Shown: positions 1-5,351, counted from the first letter of the stretch. The stretch: DNA of 7,712 nucleotides from Caulobacteraceae bacterium (GCA_004144935.1 SDZP01000160.1:1-7712), one strand, 5' to 3'. The notes: generated by a model not told the origin, from the sequence alone. A program made the numbers and translations.

Positions 1-465
1 CTGCCGTCCACCCCGGCCTTTGTCACGGCCATTCCGGGCACGGGCGAGTGCGACCCGGCGATGGACGGGGCCAGCCCGCAGATCATCAAGGCGCGCCTAG
101 GACCCGGCCTCATGCTCTGGGGCGTCCAGTGCAGCAGCGGCGCCTACAATGTCGGCTACCTGTTCTTCACCAGCGACGAGCGCGGCGGCAACAAGCGCCC
201 CGTCGCCTTCCCCTATGCCCCGGGCTCCAGCCAGCCGCAGACCCTGTTCGTCACCAACCCCGACTTCGACGCCGACACCCTGACCCTGTCGTCGTTCGAG
301 AAGGCGAGGGGGATCGGCGACTGCGGCGCCCTGCTCAGCTGGGCCTGGACCGGCCAGCGCTTCGCCCTGATCAGCCAGGACCAGATGAGCGAGTGCAACG
401 GCGTCGGCACGGAACACTGGCCCAGCCTCTACCGCGCCACCCCCGACCAGGCCGTGTCGCGATGA
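1..465 (+). CDS. DUF1176 domain protein, C-terminal part (5' end outside window)
   Basis: Frame 1 is open from the first base to the TGA at 463-465, giving the last 154 residues of a protein whose start lies upstream. The tail carries the pattern I associate with DUF1176: an FD-x-D segment, then a GxGDCG block (GIGDCGALLSW), a W-x-W-x-G-x-x-F-x-L strand, a late Cys (SECNG) and a terminal WPSLYRA. The visible cysteines (in GECDP, VQCSSG, GDCG and SECNG) suit disulfides in an exported protein, but the signal peptide would be upstream and cannot be seen. DUF1176 proteins are typically about 350 residues and have no established function. The gene overlaps the next one by 4 bp (ATGA), so the two are probably co-transcribed. 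The internal ATG at 61 is not the start, because the frame stays coding upstream of it. Confidence 0.8.
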   Translation: MPSTPAFVTAIPGTGECDPAMDGASPQIIKARLGPGLMLWGVQCSSGAYNVGYLFFTSDERGGNKRPVAFPYAPGSSQPQTLFVTNPDFDADTLTLSSFEKARGIGDCGALLSWAWTGQRFALISQDQMSECNGVGTEHWPSLYRATPDQAVSR

Positions 466-713
466 GCAAGCCGGTCGCCCTCGACCGCCAGACCCAGGAA
501 ATCCTCGAACGCAAGCTGCGCAAGCACCTGGCGGACGAGTACGGCTTCGAGCTCGGCCAGTTCGAAGCCCTCGACCTGCTCGACTGGCTGGCCGAGACCC
601 TGGGCCCGCTCTGGTACAACCAGGCGCTCTACGACGCCCAGGCCGTCCTGCGGAAGCGGGCCGACGACCTGGTCGAGGCGGTGAGCGCGGTTGAGAAGCC
701 GGTGAAGCTGTAG
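462..713 (+). CDS. DUF2164 family protein
   Basis: This is an 83-residue protein beginning at the ATG that overlaps the upstream stop codon (ATGA at 462-465). The frame is open further upstream, but that stretch is the out-of-frame shadow of the DUF1176 gene. The core at residues about 37-60, ending in LGPLWYNQALYDAQ, matches what I remember as the DUF2164 signature (a LDFFLEEIGPxxYNQAIxDAQ-like segment). It is a small, soluble, mostly helical, acidic protein with no cysteines and no signal peptide. The Shine-Dalgarno site is weak, so translation is probably coupled to the gene above. The function of the family is not known, and nothing here suggests a link to DUF1176 beyond the overlap. Confidence 0.75.
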   Translation: MSKPVALDRQTQEILERKLRKHLADEYGFELGQFEALDLLDWLAETLGPLWYNQALYDAQAVLRKRADDLVEAVSAVEKPVKL

Positions 714-753
714 CGGTCGAAGCGGGCGTTCGGATGTCGGCCAAGGGCGGAAA

Positions 754-769
754 GCGAACCTTCGCGGTT
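754..769. terminator. Weak hairpin between convergent genes (possible bidirectional terminator)
   Basis: The gap 714-807 separates the + strand DUF2164 gene from the - strand GFA gene. Two overlapping short dyads lie here: GCGAA/TTCGC (754-758 and 761-765) and AACC/GGTT (757-760 and 766-769). Neither is followed by a real T-run on the + strand. On the - strand only CGCTTT follows. It is a plausible but unproven terminator. Confidence 0.22.
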
Positions 770-807
770 GTAGCGATGGGGTGAAAGCCGAAGACAGTAA
801 AGCCGCA

Positions 808-1146
808 CTAATAGCTTGCGCCGTCGATCATTCGACGCGGCAAGTCGCGCCACAATGAGGGTTCGAACATTCGAAGGTTGAGCCCCATCCGCCGATAGTC
901 CGGATCGGTCGCCGTCCAGTGCGTCGTACAGCCACAGGTCGGGCAATGCCACAGGTCCAGTGCGCGGTCGCCCTGCTGGTAAGAAATGCCTTCCCCCTCC
1001 ACCGTGACAGCGTCGGGAGGGCAATAATGCCATAGGCTGGCAGTGCGCCGACATACAGAGCAATTGCATTCGCAGGCTTGGGACGGCTCGTCGCGCAAGA
1101 GCAGCCGAATCCGCCCGCAGTGGCAACTTCCCTTATATTCGCTCAT
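808..1146 (-). CDS. GFA-family (CENP-V/GFA) zinc-binding protein
   Basis: This is a 112-residue protein with the cysteine layout of the glutathione-dependent formaldehyde-activating (GFA) fold: SCHCG at residues 7-11 (C8, C10), a CECNCSVC cluster at 25-32, and CPTCGC at 68-73. These normally bind two zinc ions. Some members act as S-(hydroxymethyl)glutathione synthase-like enzymes, but most small members have no proven reaction, so only the fold is called. The start at 1146 is chosen because GGAGGA (1156-1161 on this strand) sits 9 bases upstream. A further in-frame ATG at 1185 would add 13 residues without a comparable site. The protein is soluble, with no signal peptide. G+C is near 61% by hand count over 841-1140, clearly below the flanking genes, which hints at transfer or weak codon adaptation. 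Both neighbours are unrelated, and the gene appears to be a single unit. Confidence 0.85.
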   Translation of the reverse strand: MSEYKGSCHCGRIRLLLRDEPSQACECNCSVCRRTASLWHYCPPDAVTVEGEGISYQQGDRALDLWHCPTCGCTTHWTATDPDYRRMGLNLRMFEPSLWRDLPRRMIDGASY

Positions 1147-1248
1147 CCTCGTTGTTCCTCCATTTGAGCGGGCAGGACGGTTCATATTCGCTTGAGAGAC
1201 AGCGACGAAGGTCCGCGTCCGACACTTCGCCTCCGCCCCTCGCGCGCC

Positions 1249-2067
1249 TCAGTCGAAACTGCTCGCCCGCTGACCGACCAGCGACACCTCGACCCGGCGA
1301 TTGAGCCGCCGGCCGTCCGGCGTCCCGTTGCTGGCCACCGGAGACGCTTCGCCATGGCCGAACATCTGCATCCGGCCGGGGTCGACGCCCAGGGTCCTCA
1401 ACGCGCCGGACACCGCGCGCGCCCGGTTGCGCGACAGGGTCAGGTTCGACGCGTCCGAGCCGACGGAATCGGTGAACCCATCGATCCTGATCCGCACGGA
1501 AGGATTGGCGTCCAGATAGTCGGCGAGGGGCTCAAGCCGCTCCGCCGCCCCGGGGCGCAGGGTGGCGCTGCCCGTTTGGAACAGCACGTCGTCGAGGCTG
1601 AACACGGCGCCATAGCGGCCGTCGCGCATGCGATAGTCGCGCATCCCGTCGCGGTTCCACTGGCGGTCGCCGCGCCGTCCGCGTTCGAAGCGGTCGCCCC
1701 GGTCGGCGCCGTCGCGGCCAGCTCCGTAGCCGCCGTCATTGTGGCGGCGATCCCAGTCGAACCGGCCCCGCTCGACGCCAGCTTCCGCCAGGAAGGCCTC
1801 GTTGGCGGCGCGCGCCTCGCGCGGGTTGATGCGGCCATTGTGATCGAAATCAAAATTACGCAGGACGAAGGCCTTGCCGCGCCGCGTCTCGCGGAGTTCG
1901 GGGACCAGAAGCGCCACCCCGCCGCCGGTGAGTTGATAGGCGCGGCGGTCGTCGTCGCGCCCACCATCCCAGTCCCATCGGCCCTGGGCCGCGGCAGGGC
2001 CGGCGAGTGGGGCGAGGGTGACGAGGGCGATAAACGCGCTGCCGAGGATCGAACGGGTGTGGGCCAT
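1249..2067 (-). CDS. EF-hand-containing OmpA-family envelope protein
   Basis: This is a 272-residue exported protein. Residues 1-27 form a signal peptide (hydrophobic stretch SAFIALVTLAPLAG, cleavage probably after PAAA). Residues 73-84 form a canonical 12-residue EF-hand loop (DFDHNGRINPRE) with oxygen ligands at positions 1, 3, 5, 9 and 12. Residues about 100-150 are a low-complexity Asp/Arg/Gly/Tyr-rich linker. Residues about 153-266 are an OmpA C-terminal domain, including the strand FSLDDVLFQTGSATLRP and the block FTDSVGSDASNLTLSRNRA. Asp200 and Arg215 fall at the 15-residue spacing of the diaminopimelate-binding Asp/Arg pair of OmpA proteins. There is no beta-barrel and no lipobox, so it is probably a periplasmic peptidoglycan-binding protein whose other half may bind Ca2+. 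Start: AGGAGA lies 6 bases before the ATG. It follows the GST gene on the same strand after 157 bp and probably has its own promoter. Confidence 0.85.
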   Translation of the reverse strand: MAHTRSILGSAFIALVTLAPLAGPAAAQGRWDWDGGRDDDRRAYQLTGGGVALLVPELRETRRGKAFVLRNFDFDHNGRINPREARAANEAFLAEAGVERGRFDWDRRHNDGGYGAGRDGADRGDRFERGRRGDRQWNRDGMRDYRMRDGRYGAVFSLDDVLFQTGSATLRPGAAERLEPLADYLDANPSVRIRIDGFTDSVGSDASNLTLSRNRARAVSGALRTLGVDPGRMQMFGHGEASPVASNGTPDGRRLNRRVEVSLVGQRASSFD

Positions 2068-2087
2068 GGCGGCTCTCCTGTTAGGGG

Positions 2088-2129
2088 GGCGTCACAAGGG
2101 GCCCGGTGGCTTGAACGCGCTGTGACGCC
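2088..2129 (-). repeat. Perfect 9-bp inverted repeat in the leader of the OmpA-family gene
   Basis: GGCGTCACA at 2088-2096 and TGTGACGCC at 2121-2129 are exact reverse complements separated by 24 bases. They lie 21 bases upstream of the ATG at 2067, just above the AGGAGA ribosome binding site. In the transcript they would form a stable stem in the 5' leader. In DNA they could be a split regulator site. Confidence 0.5.
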
Positions 2130-2147
2130 TTTCGACAGGCGACGTTC

Positions 2148-2153
2148 ATCATA
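2148..2153 (-). promoter_or_regulatory. Candidate -10 box for the OmpA-family gene
   Basis: Read on the - strand this is TATGAT, five of six matches to the -10 consensus. A TTGGTC element lies 15 bases further upstream, a short spacer and a poor -35. It would start a leader of about 70 bases containing the 9-bp inverted repeat. This is sequence resemblance only. Confidence 0.25.
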
Positions 2154-2224
2154 GCGAGGGCTGGACGGGACCAAGCCGTGCCTTGCCAGACCGGTTTGTC
2201 CCGGTTGGCTGCTTGCGCCCCGCT

Positions 2225-2863
2225 TCAGGCCGTTGGCTGTGCCTCGGCGGCGATCAGCGCGTCGTCGATCTCGTCGGCGCGCCGGGCGGCGGGGCGCTGC
2301 AGGTGGCGCTCCACATAGGTCTCGAAGGCCGGGCGCTTTTCGATCGTGCCGAAGTTCATCCCCCAGGACAGGTGGGACGCCAGGTAGAGGTCGGCGGCGG
2401 TGAAGCCGTCTCCCACAAGGTAGGCACGGTCTTTGACGGCTCCCTCGACCGCGCCCAGGACGTCGTCCATGGAGCCGAACCCCAGCGAGCGGCTTTGATC
2501 GGTTGTCGGTTCCAGGTTCATCACCTTGGCGCCGACGGCCTGCTCGATCGGGCCGGCCCCGAAGAACAGCCAGCGATAGTAGGGGCCGCGCAGCGGACTG
2601 TGGACGGGGGGAGCGAGGCCGGCCTGTGGGAAGGCGTCGGCGAGGTAGGCGCAGATGGCGGCGCACTCGGTGACGACCACCCCGTCATGGACGATGGCCG
2701 GCACCTTGCCCATCGGATTGATGGCGCGGTAGTCGGCGGCCTTCGCGTCTGCCGTCTCCCAATGCAGAATCCTGGCCTCATAGGGCAGGCCGACCTCTTC
2801 GAGCATCCAGCGGATGATGCGGCCGCGCGACATGGGGTTGGTGTAGAAGACGAGGTTGGACAT
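2225..2863 (-). CDS. Glutathione S-transferase family protein
   Basis: This is a 212-residue cytosolic protein with the two-domain GST layout. Residues 1-77 form the thioredoxin-like N-terminal domain, with a Ser-rich first loop (TNPMSRGR, S12 a candidate for activating glutathione), the cis-proline segment NPMGKVPAIV (P55) and the glutathione-anchoring TECAAICAYLAD (E66). Residues about 90-205 form the helical C-terminal domain with the N-capping box FTAADL (T155, D158). Length is normal for the superfamily. The substrate is unknown: the sequence suggests a bacterial GST that conjugates or reduces electrophiles, but no class is assigned with confidence. The start at 2863 is preferred because CGGGAG lies 7 bases upstream. 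An in-frame ATG at 2887 would add eight residues without a good site. It is downstream of arsH on the same strand after 119 bp. A role in arsenic stress is possible but unproven. Confidence 0.88.
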   Translation of the reverse strand: MSNLVFYTNPMSRGRIIRWMLEEVGLPYEARILHWETADAKAADYRAINPMGKVPAIVHDGVVVTECAAICAYLADAFPQAGLAPPVHSPLRGPYYRWLFFGAGPIEQAVGAKVMNLEPTTDQSRSLGFGSMDDVLGAVEGAVKDRAYLVGDGFTAADLYLASHLSWGMNFGTIEKRPAFETYVERHLQRPAARRADEIDDALIAAEAQPTA

Positions 2864-2882
2864 GGCCGGCTCCCGGTTGATG

Positions 2883-2927
2883 GCCACACCCTATCCGCAG
2901 GCTGCTGACAGGGGTGTGGCAGCAGCC
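2883..2927 (-). repeat. Two overlapping 8-bp inverted repeats upstream of the GST gene
   Basis: Dyad A pairs GGCTGCTG (2900-2907) with CAGCAGCC (2920-2927) across 12 bases. Dyad B pairs GCCACACC (2883-2890) with GGTGTGGC (2913-2920) across 22 bases. The 3' arm of B lies in the loop of A and shares base 2920, so the two stems compete. They lie 20-64 bases upstream of the GST start and after the arsH stop. No T-run follows on the - strand, so a simple intrinsic terminator is unlikely. Confidence 0.5.
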
Positions 2928-2966
2928 GTCACCGGCCGGCGGCTCCGTTCATGATGTTGGCTCGGG

Positions 2967-2979
2967 GGCCGACGCGGCC
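2967..2979 (-). terminator. Short GC hairpin just after the arsH stop
   Basis: GGCCG (2967-2971) and CGGCC (2975-2979) form a 5-bp stem with a 3-base loop, beginning 3 bases after the arsH stop codon. No uridine tail follows on the - strand, so termination here is a weak proposal. Confidence 0.2.
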
Positions 2980-2982
2980 GGG

Positions 2983-3711
2983 TCACGACGCCTCGTGGCT
3001 CATGGCGGCGACCGCATGCTCGGCGCCAGGCGGAAGGCGGCCCTCGGCCTTCCGTTCGCTGTAGCGGTCCACCAGGTAGTCCGAGCGGTCCCGGGTCAGC
3101 AGGGTGAACTTGAACAGCTCTTCCATCACATCGACGATCCGATCGTAATAGGGCGAGGGCCGCATGCGGCCGTCGTCATCGAACTCCTTGTAGGCCATGC
3201 CGACGGAGGACTGATTAGGGATGGTGATCATCCGCATCCAGCGGCCCAGCAGGCGCAGGGTGTTGACCGTGTTGAACGACTGCGAGCCGCCGCTAACCTG
3301 CATCACAGCCAGGGTCTTCCCCTGCGTCGGCCGGACGCTGCCGATGGCGAGCGGGATCCAGTCGATCTGCGCCTTCATGATGCCGGTGATGGCGCCGTGC
3401 CGCTCCGGACTGCACCAGACCTGGCCTTCGGACCATTCGGATAGCGCGCGCAGCTCCCGCACCTTGGGATGATCGGCCGGCGCGGCGTCGGGCAGCGGCA
3501 GGTCGCGGGGATCGAAGATTCGCGTCTCGGCGCCGAAGCCCCGCAGGATGCGCGCCGCCTCCTCCACCGCGAACCGGCTGAACGACCGCTCCCGAAGCGA
3601 TCCGTAGAGCAGCAGGATGCGCGGTTTATGGGTCGAGACGACGCGCGGCTCCAGCGTCTCCAGGGTCGGCCGGTCCAGGAAGCGGGGCTCAAACTGCGGG
3701 GTGTCACTCAC
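2983..3711 (-). CDS. arsH: ArsH, FMN-dependent organoarsenical oxidase / NADPH:FMN reductase
   Basis: This is a 242-residue flavodoxin-fold protein, the usual ArsH length. The FMN phosphate-binding loop is GSLRERSFSR (residues 37-46). SPERHGAITGIMKAQIDW (101-118) and SGGSQSFN (140-147) are the other family blocks lining the flavin and dimer interface. In characterised members the enzyme uses NADPH to reduce FMN and oxidises trivalent methyl- and aryl-arsenicals to the less toxic pentavalent forms. It is cytosolic. The start is set at the GTG at 3711, which has GAAAGG 7 bases upstream. A GTG at 3744 would add 11 residues, has no ribosome binding site and would shrink the intergenic region to 30 bp. 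The gene diverges from arsR across 63 bp and is probably controlled by ArsR from that region. I see no lesion in the reading frame. Confidence 0.93.
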   Translation of the reverse strand: MSDTPQFEPRFLDRPTLETLEPRVVSTHKPRILLLYGSLRERSFSRFAVEEAARILRGFGAETRIFDPRDLPLPDAAPADHPKVRELRALSEWSEGQVWCSPERHGAITGIMKAQIDWIPLAIGSVRPTQGKTLAVMQVSGGSQSFNTVNTLRLLGRWMRMITIPNQSSVGMAYKEFDDDGRMRPSPYYDRIVDVMEELFKFTLLTRDRSDYLVDRYSERKAEGRLPPGAEHAVAAMSHEAS

Positions 3712-3718
3712 GAACGGA

Positions 3719-3724
3719 CCTTTC
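3719..3724 (-). promoter_or_regulatory. Ribosome binding site that fixes the arsH start
   Basis: On the - strand this reads GAAAGG, 7 bases before the GTG at 3711. The alternative GTG at 3744 is preceded only by AT-rich DNA with no purine-rich site. Confidence 0.5.
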
Positions 3725-3756
3725 GGATCAACAGGTGTCTTCACGTATTCGCATTA

Positions 3757-3772
3757 TTCAACTAGCTTTGAA
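3757..3772. promoter_or_regulatory. Probable ArsR operator between arsH and arsR
   Basis: TTCAA (3757-3761) and TTGAA (3768-3772) form a perfect 5-bp dyad with a 6-base centre (CTAGCT). It is embedded in an AT-rich island (about 30% G+C over 3748-3780) inside very GC-rich DNA. ArsR/SmtB repressors typically bind such AT-rich dyads. It ends 2 bases before the arsR ATG, so a bound repressor would cover the arsR start and the promoters of both divergent units. Confidence 0.5.
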
Positions 3773-3774
3773 AT

Positions 3775-4131
3775 ATGGATCGCCAAGCCGTCGTCGCCAG
3801 CCTGTCCGCCCTCGCGCACGAGGGCCGGCTCGACATCTTCCGTCTGCTCGTGAAGGCCGGCCCGCAAGGCACGCCGGCCGGGGAGATCGCGCGCCGGCTG
3901 GCGGTCATGCCCAACGCCCTGTCGGCCAATCTCAAGGTGCTCAGCCATGCCGGCCTGATCGGCTCGCGCCGCCAGGGGCGCTCGATCATCTACCGGGCGA
4001 ACTACTCGGCGATGACCGATGTGCTGGGTTTCCTGATGGAGGATTGCTGCGGCGGCGACGCCGCCATCTGTGGCCCGCTGGTCGAGATCGCCAACCGCGC
4101 GGCCTGCTGCGCCGAACCTCCAGGGCTCTGA
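3775..4131 (+). CDS. arsR: ArsR-family arsenite-responsive repressor
   Basis: This is a 118-residue winged-helix repressor. Residues about 5-30 form the first helices (LSALAHEGRLDIFRLL). Residues about 33-60 form the helix-turn-helix (GEIARRLAVMPNALSANLKVLSHAGLI), and residues 62-73 form the wing (SRRQGRSIIY). The classical helix-3 CVCDL metal site is absent. Instead, cysteines cluster at the C-terminus: C91, C92 and C99 resemble the three-cysteine As(III) site known from Acidithiobacillus-type ArsR (95/96/102), with a further pair at C111 and C112. Arsenite binding is expected to release the repressor from DNA. The start is forced, since TGA in frame at 3769-3771 precedes the ATG. No Shine-Dalgarno sequence is visible, so the message may be leaderless or poorly translated. 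It is the first gene of arsR-aqpS-arsC; aqpS starts 7 bp after its stop. Confidence 0.93.
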   Translation: MDRQAVVASLSALAHEGRLDIFRLLVKAGPQGTPAGEIARRLAVMPNALSANLKVLSHAGLIGSRRQGRSIIYRANYSAMTDVLGFLMEDCCGGDAAICGPLVEIANRAACCAEPPGL

Positions 4132-4138
4132 TCCGCCT

Positions 4139-4846
4139 ATGCCTGACGCCAGCCTCGAACCCCCGCTGCTGAGCTTCAGCCTGGGTCGGCGTTTGGCCGC
4201 CGAGGCCCTTGGTACGGCGCTGTTGCTGGCCGTGGTGATCGGCTCCGGGGTGATGGGCGAGACCCTGGCGGGCGGCAACCTCGCCCTGGCCCTGCTCGGC
4301 AACACCCTGGCTACGGGGGCGGGCCTCGTCGTGCTGATCACCATCTTCGGCCCGCTGTCGGGGGCGCATTTCAACCCCGCCGTCAGCCTGGTCTTCGCCG
4401 TTCGCCGCGAGCTGTCCTGGCGGATCGCCGGGGCCTACATCCTCGCCCAGACGATCGGCGCCGTGCTGGGGGTCTGGACGGCCCACGCCATGTTCGCCCT
4501 GCCGATCCTGCAGGTCTCCGCCAGGCTGCGGGACGGACCGGCCCAGGGCCTGTCGGAACTGGTCGCCACCTTCGGCCTGGTCGCCGCCATCCTCGGCTGC
4601 AACCGCTTTCGGCCGCACTTCACGCCGGTGGCCGTCGGGCTCTACATCACCGCCGCCTACTGGTTCACGGCCTCGACCTCGTTCGCCAATCCGGCCGTCA
4701 CCATCGCCCGGGCCTTGTCGGACACCTTCGCCGGGATCGCGCCGATGTCCGCGCCCCTGTTCATCGCCGCCCAGCTGGCCGGCGCGGCCCTGGCGGTCAT
4801 TCTGTTCGGCTGGCTGCTCAGGGAGGACGCCCCCAATGACGCATGA
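4139..4846 (+). CDS. aqpS: AqpS-type aquaglyceroporin, arsenite channel
   Basis: This is a 235-residue inner-membrane MIP-family channel with about six transmembrane helices and the two pore half-helices: HFNPAVSL (NPA at 79-81) and FANPAVTIAR (NPA at 184-186). In ordinary aquaporins and glycerol facilitators the residue directly after the second NPA is the selectivity-filter arginine. Here it is Val187, which widens the pore and removes the charge. This agrees with the arsenite role established for AqpS of Sinorhizobium meliloti, where the channel replaces an ArsB or Acr3 pump and arsenite made by ArsC flows out down its gradient. The start at 4139 is 7 bp after arsR. An in-frame ATG at 4070 lies inside arsR and is rejected. 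The ribosome binding site is weak, suggesting coupling. The end overlaps arsC by 11 bp. Confidence 0.92.
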   Translation: MPDASLEPPLLSFSLGRRLAAEALGTALLLAVVIGSGVMGETLAGGNLALALLGNTLATGAGLVVLITIFGPLSGAHFNPAVSLVFAVRRELSWRIAGAYILAQTIGAVLGVWTAHAMFALPILQVSARLRDGPAQGLSELVATFGLVAAILGCNRFRPHFTPVAVGLYITAAYWFTASTSFANPAVTIARALSDTFAGIAPMSAPLFIAAQLAGAALAVILFGWLLREDAPNDA

Positions 4847-5243
4847 TTTCCCCATCACCATCTTCCACAACCCGGACTGCGGCACCTCGCGCAACGTCGT
4901 CGCCATGGTTCGGGCGGCGGGCTACGAGCCGTTCATCGTCGAGTACCTGAAGGTGGGCTGGACCGAGCAGCAGCTCCGCGACCTGGCCAGGGCGGCGGGC
5001 CTGTCCCTGCGCGACCTGGTCCGCGACAAGGGCACGCCGGCGTCGGCGACCCCGGCGTCCAGCAGGCCGAGTTCCGCCGCGGCGATGGTCGCCCACCCCG
5101 TCCTGGTCAACCGCCCCATCGTGACCACCCCGCTCGGCACGAAACTGGCGCGGCCCTCGGAGGCGGTCTTCGACCTGTTGGAGCGCAGGCCGGAAATCTT
5201 CACCAAGGAAGACGGGGAGCTCGTGGGACGGGGCGACGGCTAG
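4836..5243 (+). CDS. arsC: ArsC, glutaredoxin-linked arsenate reductase with a scrambled internal segment
   Basis: This is a 135-residue protein of the plasmid R773 ArsC family, which reduces arsenate to arsenite using glutathione and glutaredoxin. The active-site loop is HNPDCGTSRN with C15. The arsenate-binding arginines are R63 (LVRDKGTP), R93 (VNRP) and R106 (LARP). GGGAGGA lies 8 bases before the ATG, inside the aqpS tail, and the two genes overlap by 11 bp. Cys-to-first-Arg spacing is 48, as in R773 (12 to 60), and the last two arginines are 13 apart, as in R773 (94 to 107). The middle interval is 30 instead of 34. Between GTP (66-68) and MVAHP (84-88) the residues are a Ser/Ala/Pro run unlike ArsC, while another frame of the same DNA reads like the family. 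The enzyme keeps its catalytic residues but may be impaired. Confidence 0.88.
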   Translation: MTHDFPITIFHNPDCGTSRNVVAMVRAAGYEPFIVEYLKVGWTEQQLRDLARAAGLSLRDLVRDKGTPASATPASSRPSSAAAMVAHPVLVNRPIVTTPLGTKLARPSEAVFDLLERRPEIFTKEDGELVGRGDG

Positions 5244-5279
5244 CGCGAAGCCGCCGACAGAATCTTAGCCTTCGAAGCC

Positions 5280-5328
5280 CCAGCCTCCGCGCTGGCCCAC
5301 CGCCATCGTCAAGGACAGGCGAAGCCTG
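5280..5328. terminator. Two short hairpins in the convergent gap after arsC
   Basis: CCAGC/GCTGG (5280-5284 and 5291-5295) and CAGGC/GCCTG (5316-5320 and 5324-5328, 3-base loop) lie between the converging arsC and 68-residue genes. The second is followed on the - strand by TCCTTG only. They are possible weak terminators for either direction, without proper T-tracts. Confidence 0.25.
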
Positions 5329-5351
5329 ACGCGCTCATGCCACGCCACCGG

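Noticed and set aside
48..461. Extending the DUF2164 gene upstream to position 48
   Set aside because: The added 138 residues are an Arg/Pro/Gln-rich shadow of the DUF1176 frame. The ATG at 462 starts the recognisable family sequence.
1192..2154. Open frame on the + strand (320 codons) and another on the - strand (1440-2666) over the OmpA-family gene
   Set aside because: Both are out-of-frame shadows. The OmpA-domain frame has a signal peptide, an EF-hand loop, conserved motifs and a ribosome binding site.
2191..2206. Direct repeat CCGGTT spaced by four bases
   Set aside because: It is too short to mean much in DNA of this composition, and no third copy is present.
3986..4906. Long - strand open frame (306 codons) opposite aqpS and arsR
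   Set aside because: It is the antisense shadow of well-supported genes in GC-rich DNA. The translation is a low-complexity Gly/Arg/Gln/Asp run with no domain.
4836..5243. Calling arsC a pseudogene
   Set aside because: The frame is open end to end and C15, R63, R93 and R106 are intact. The lesion may impair the enzyme but does not truncate it.
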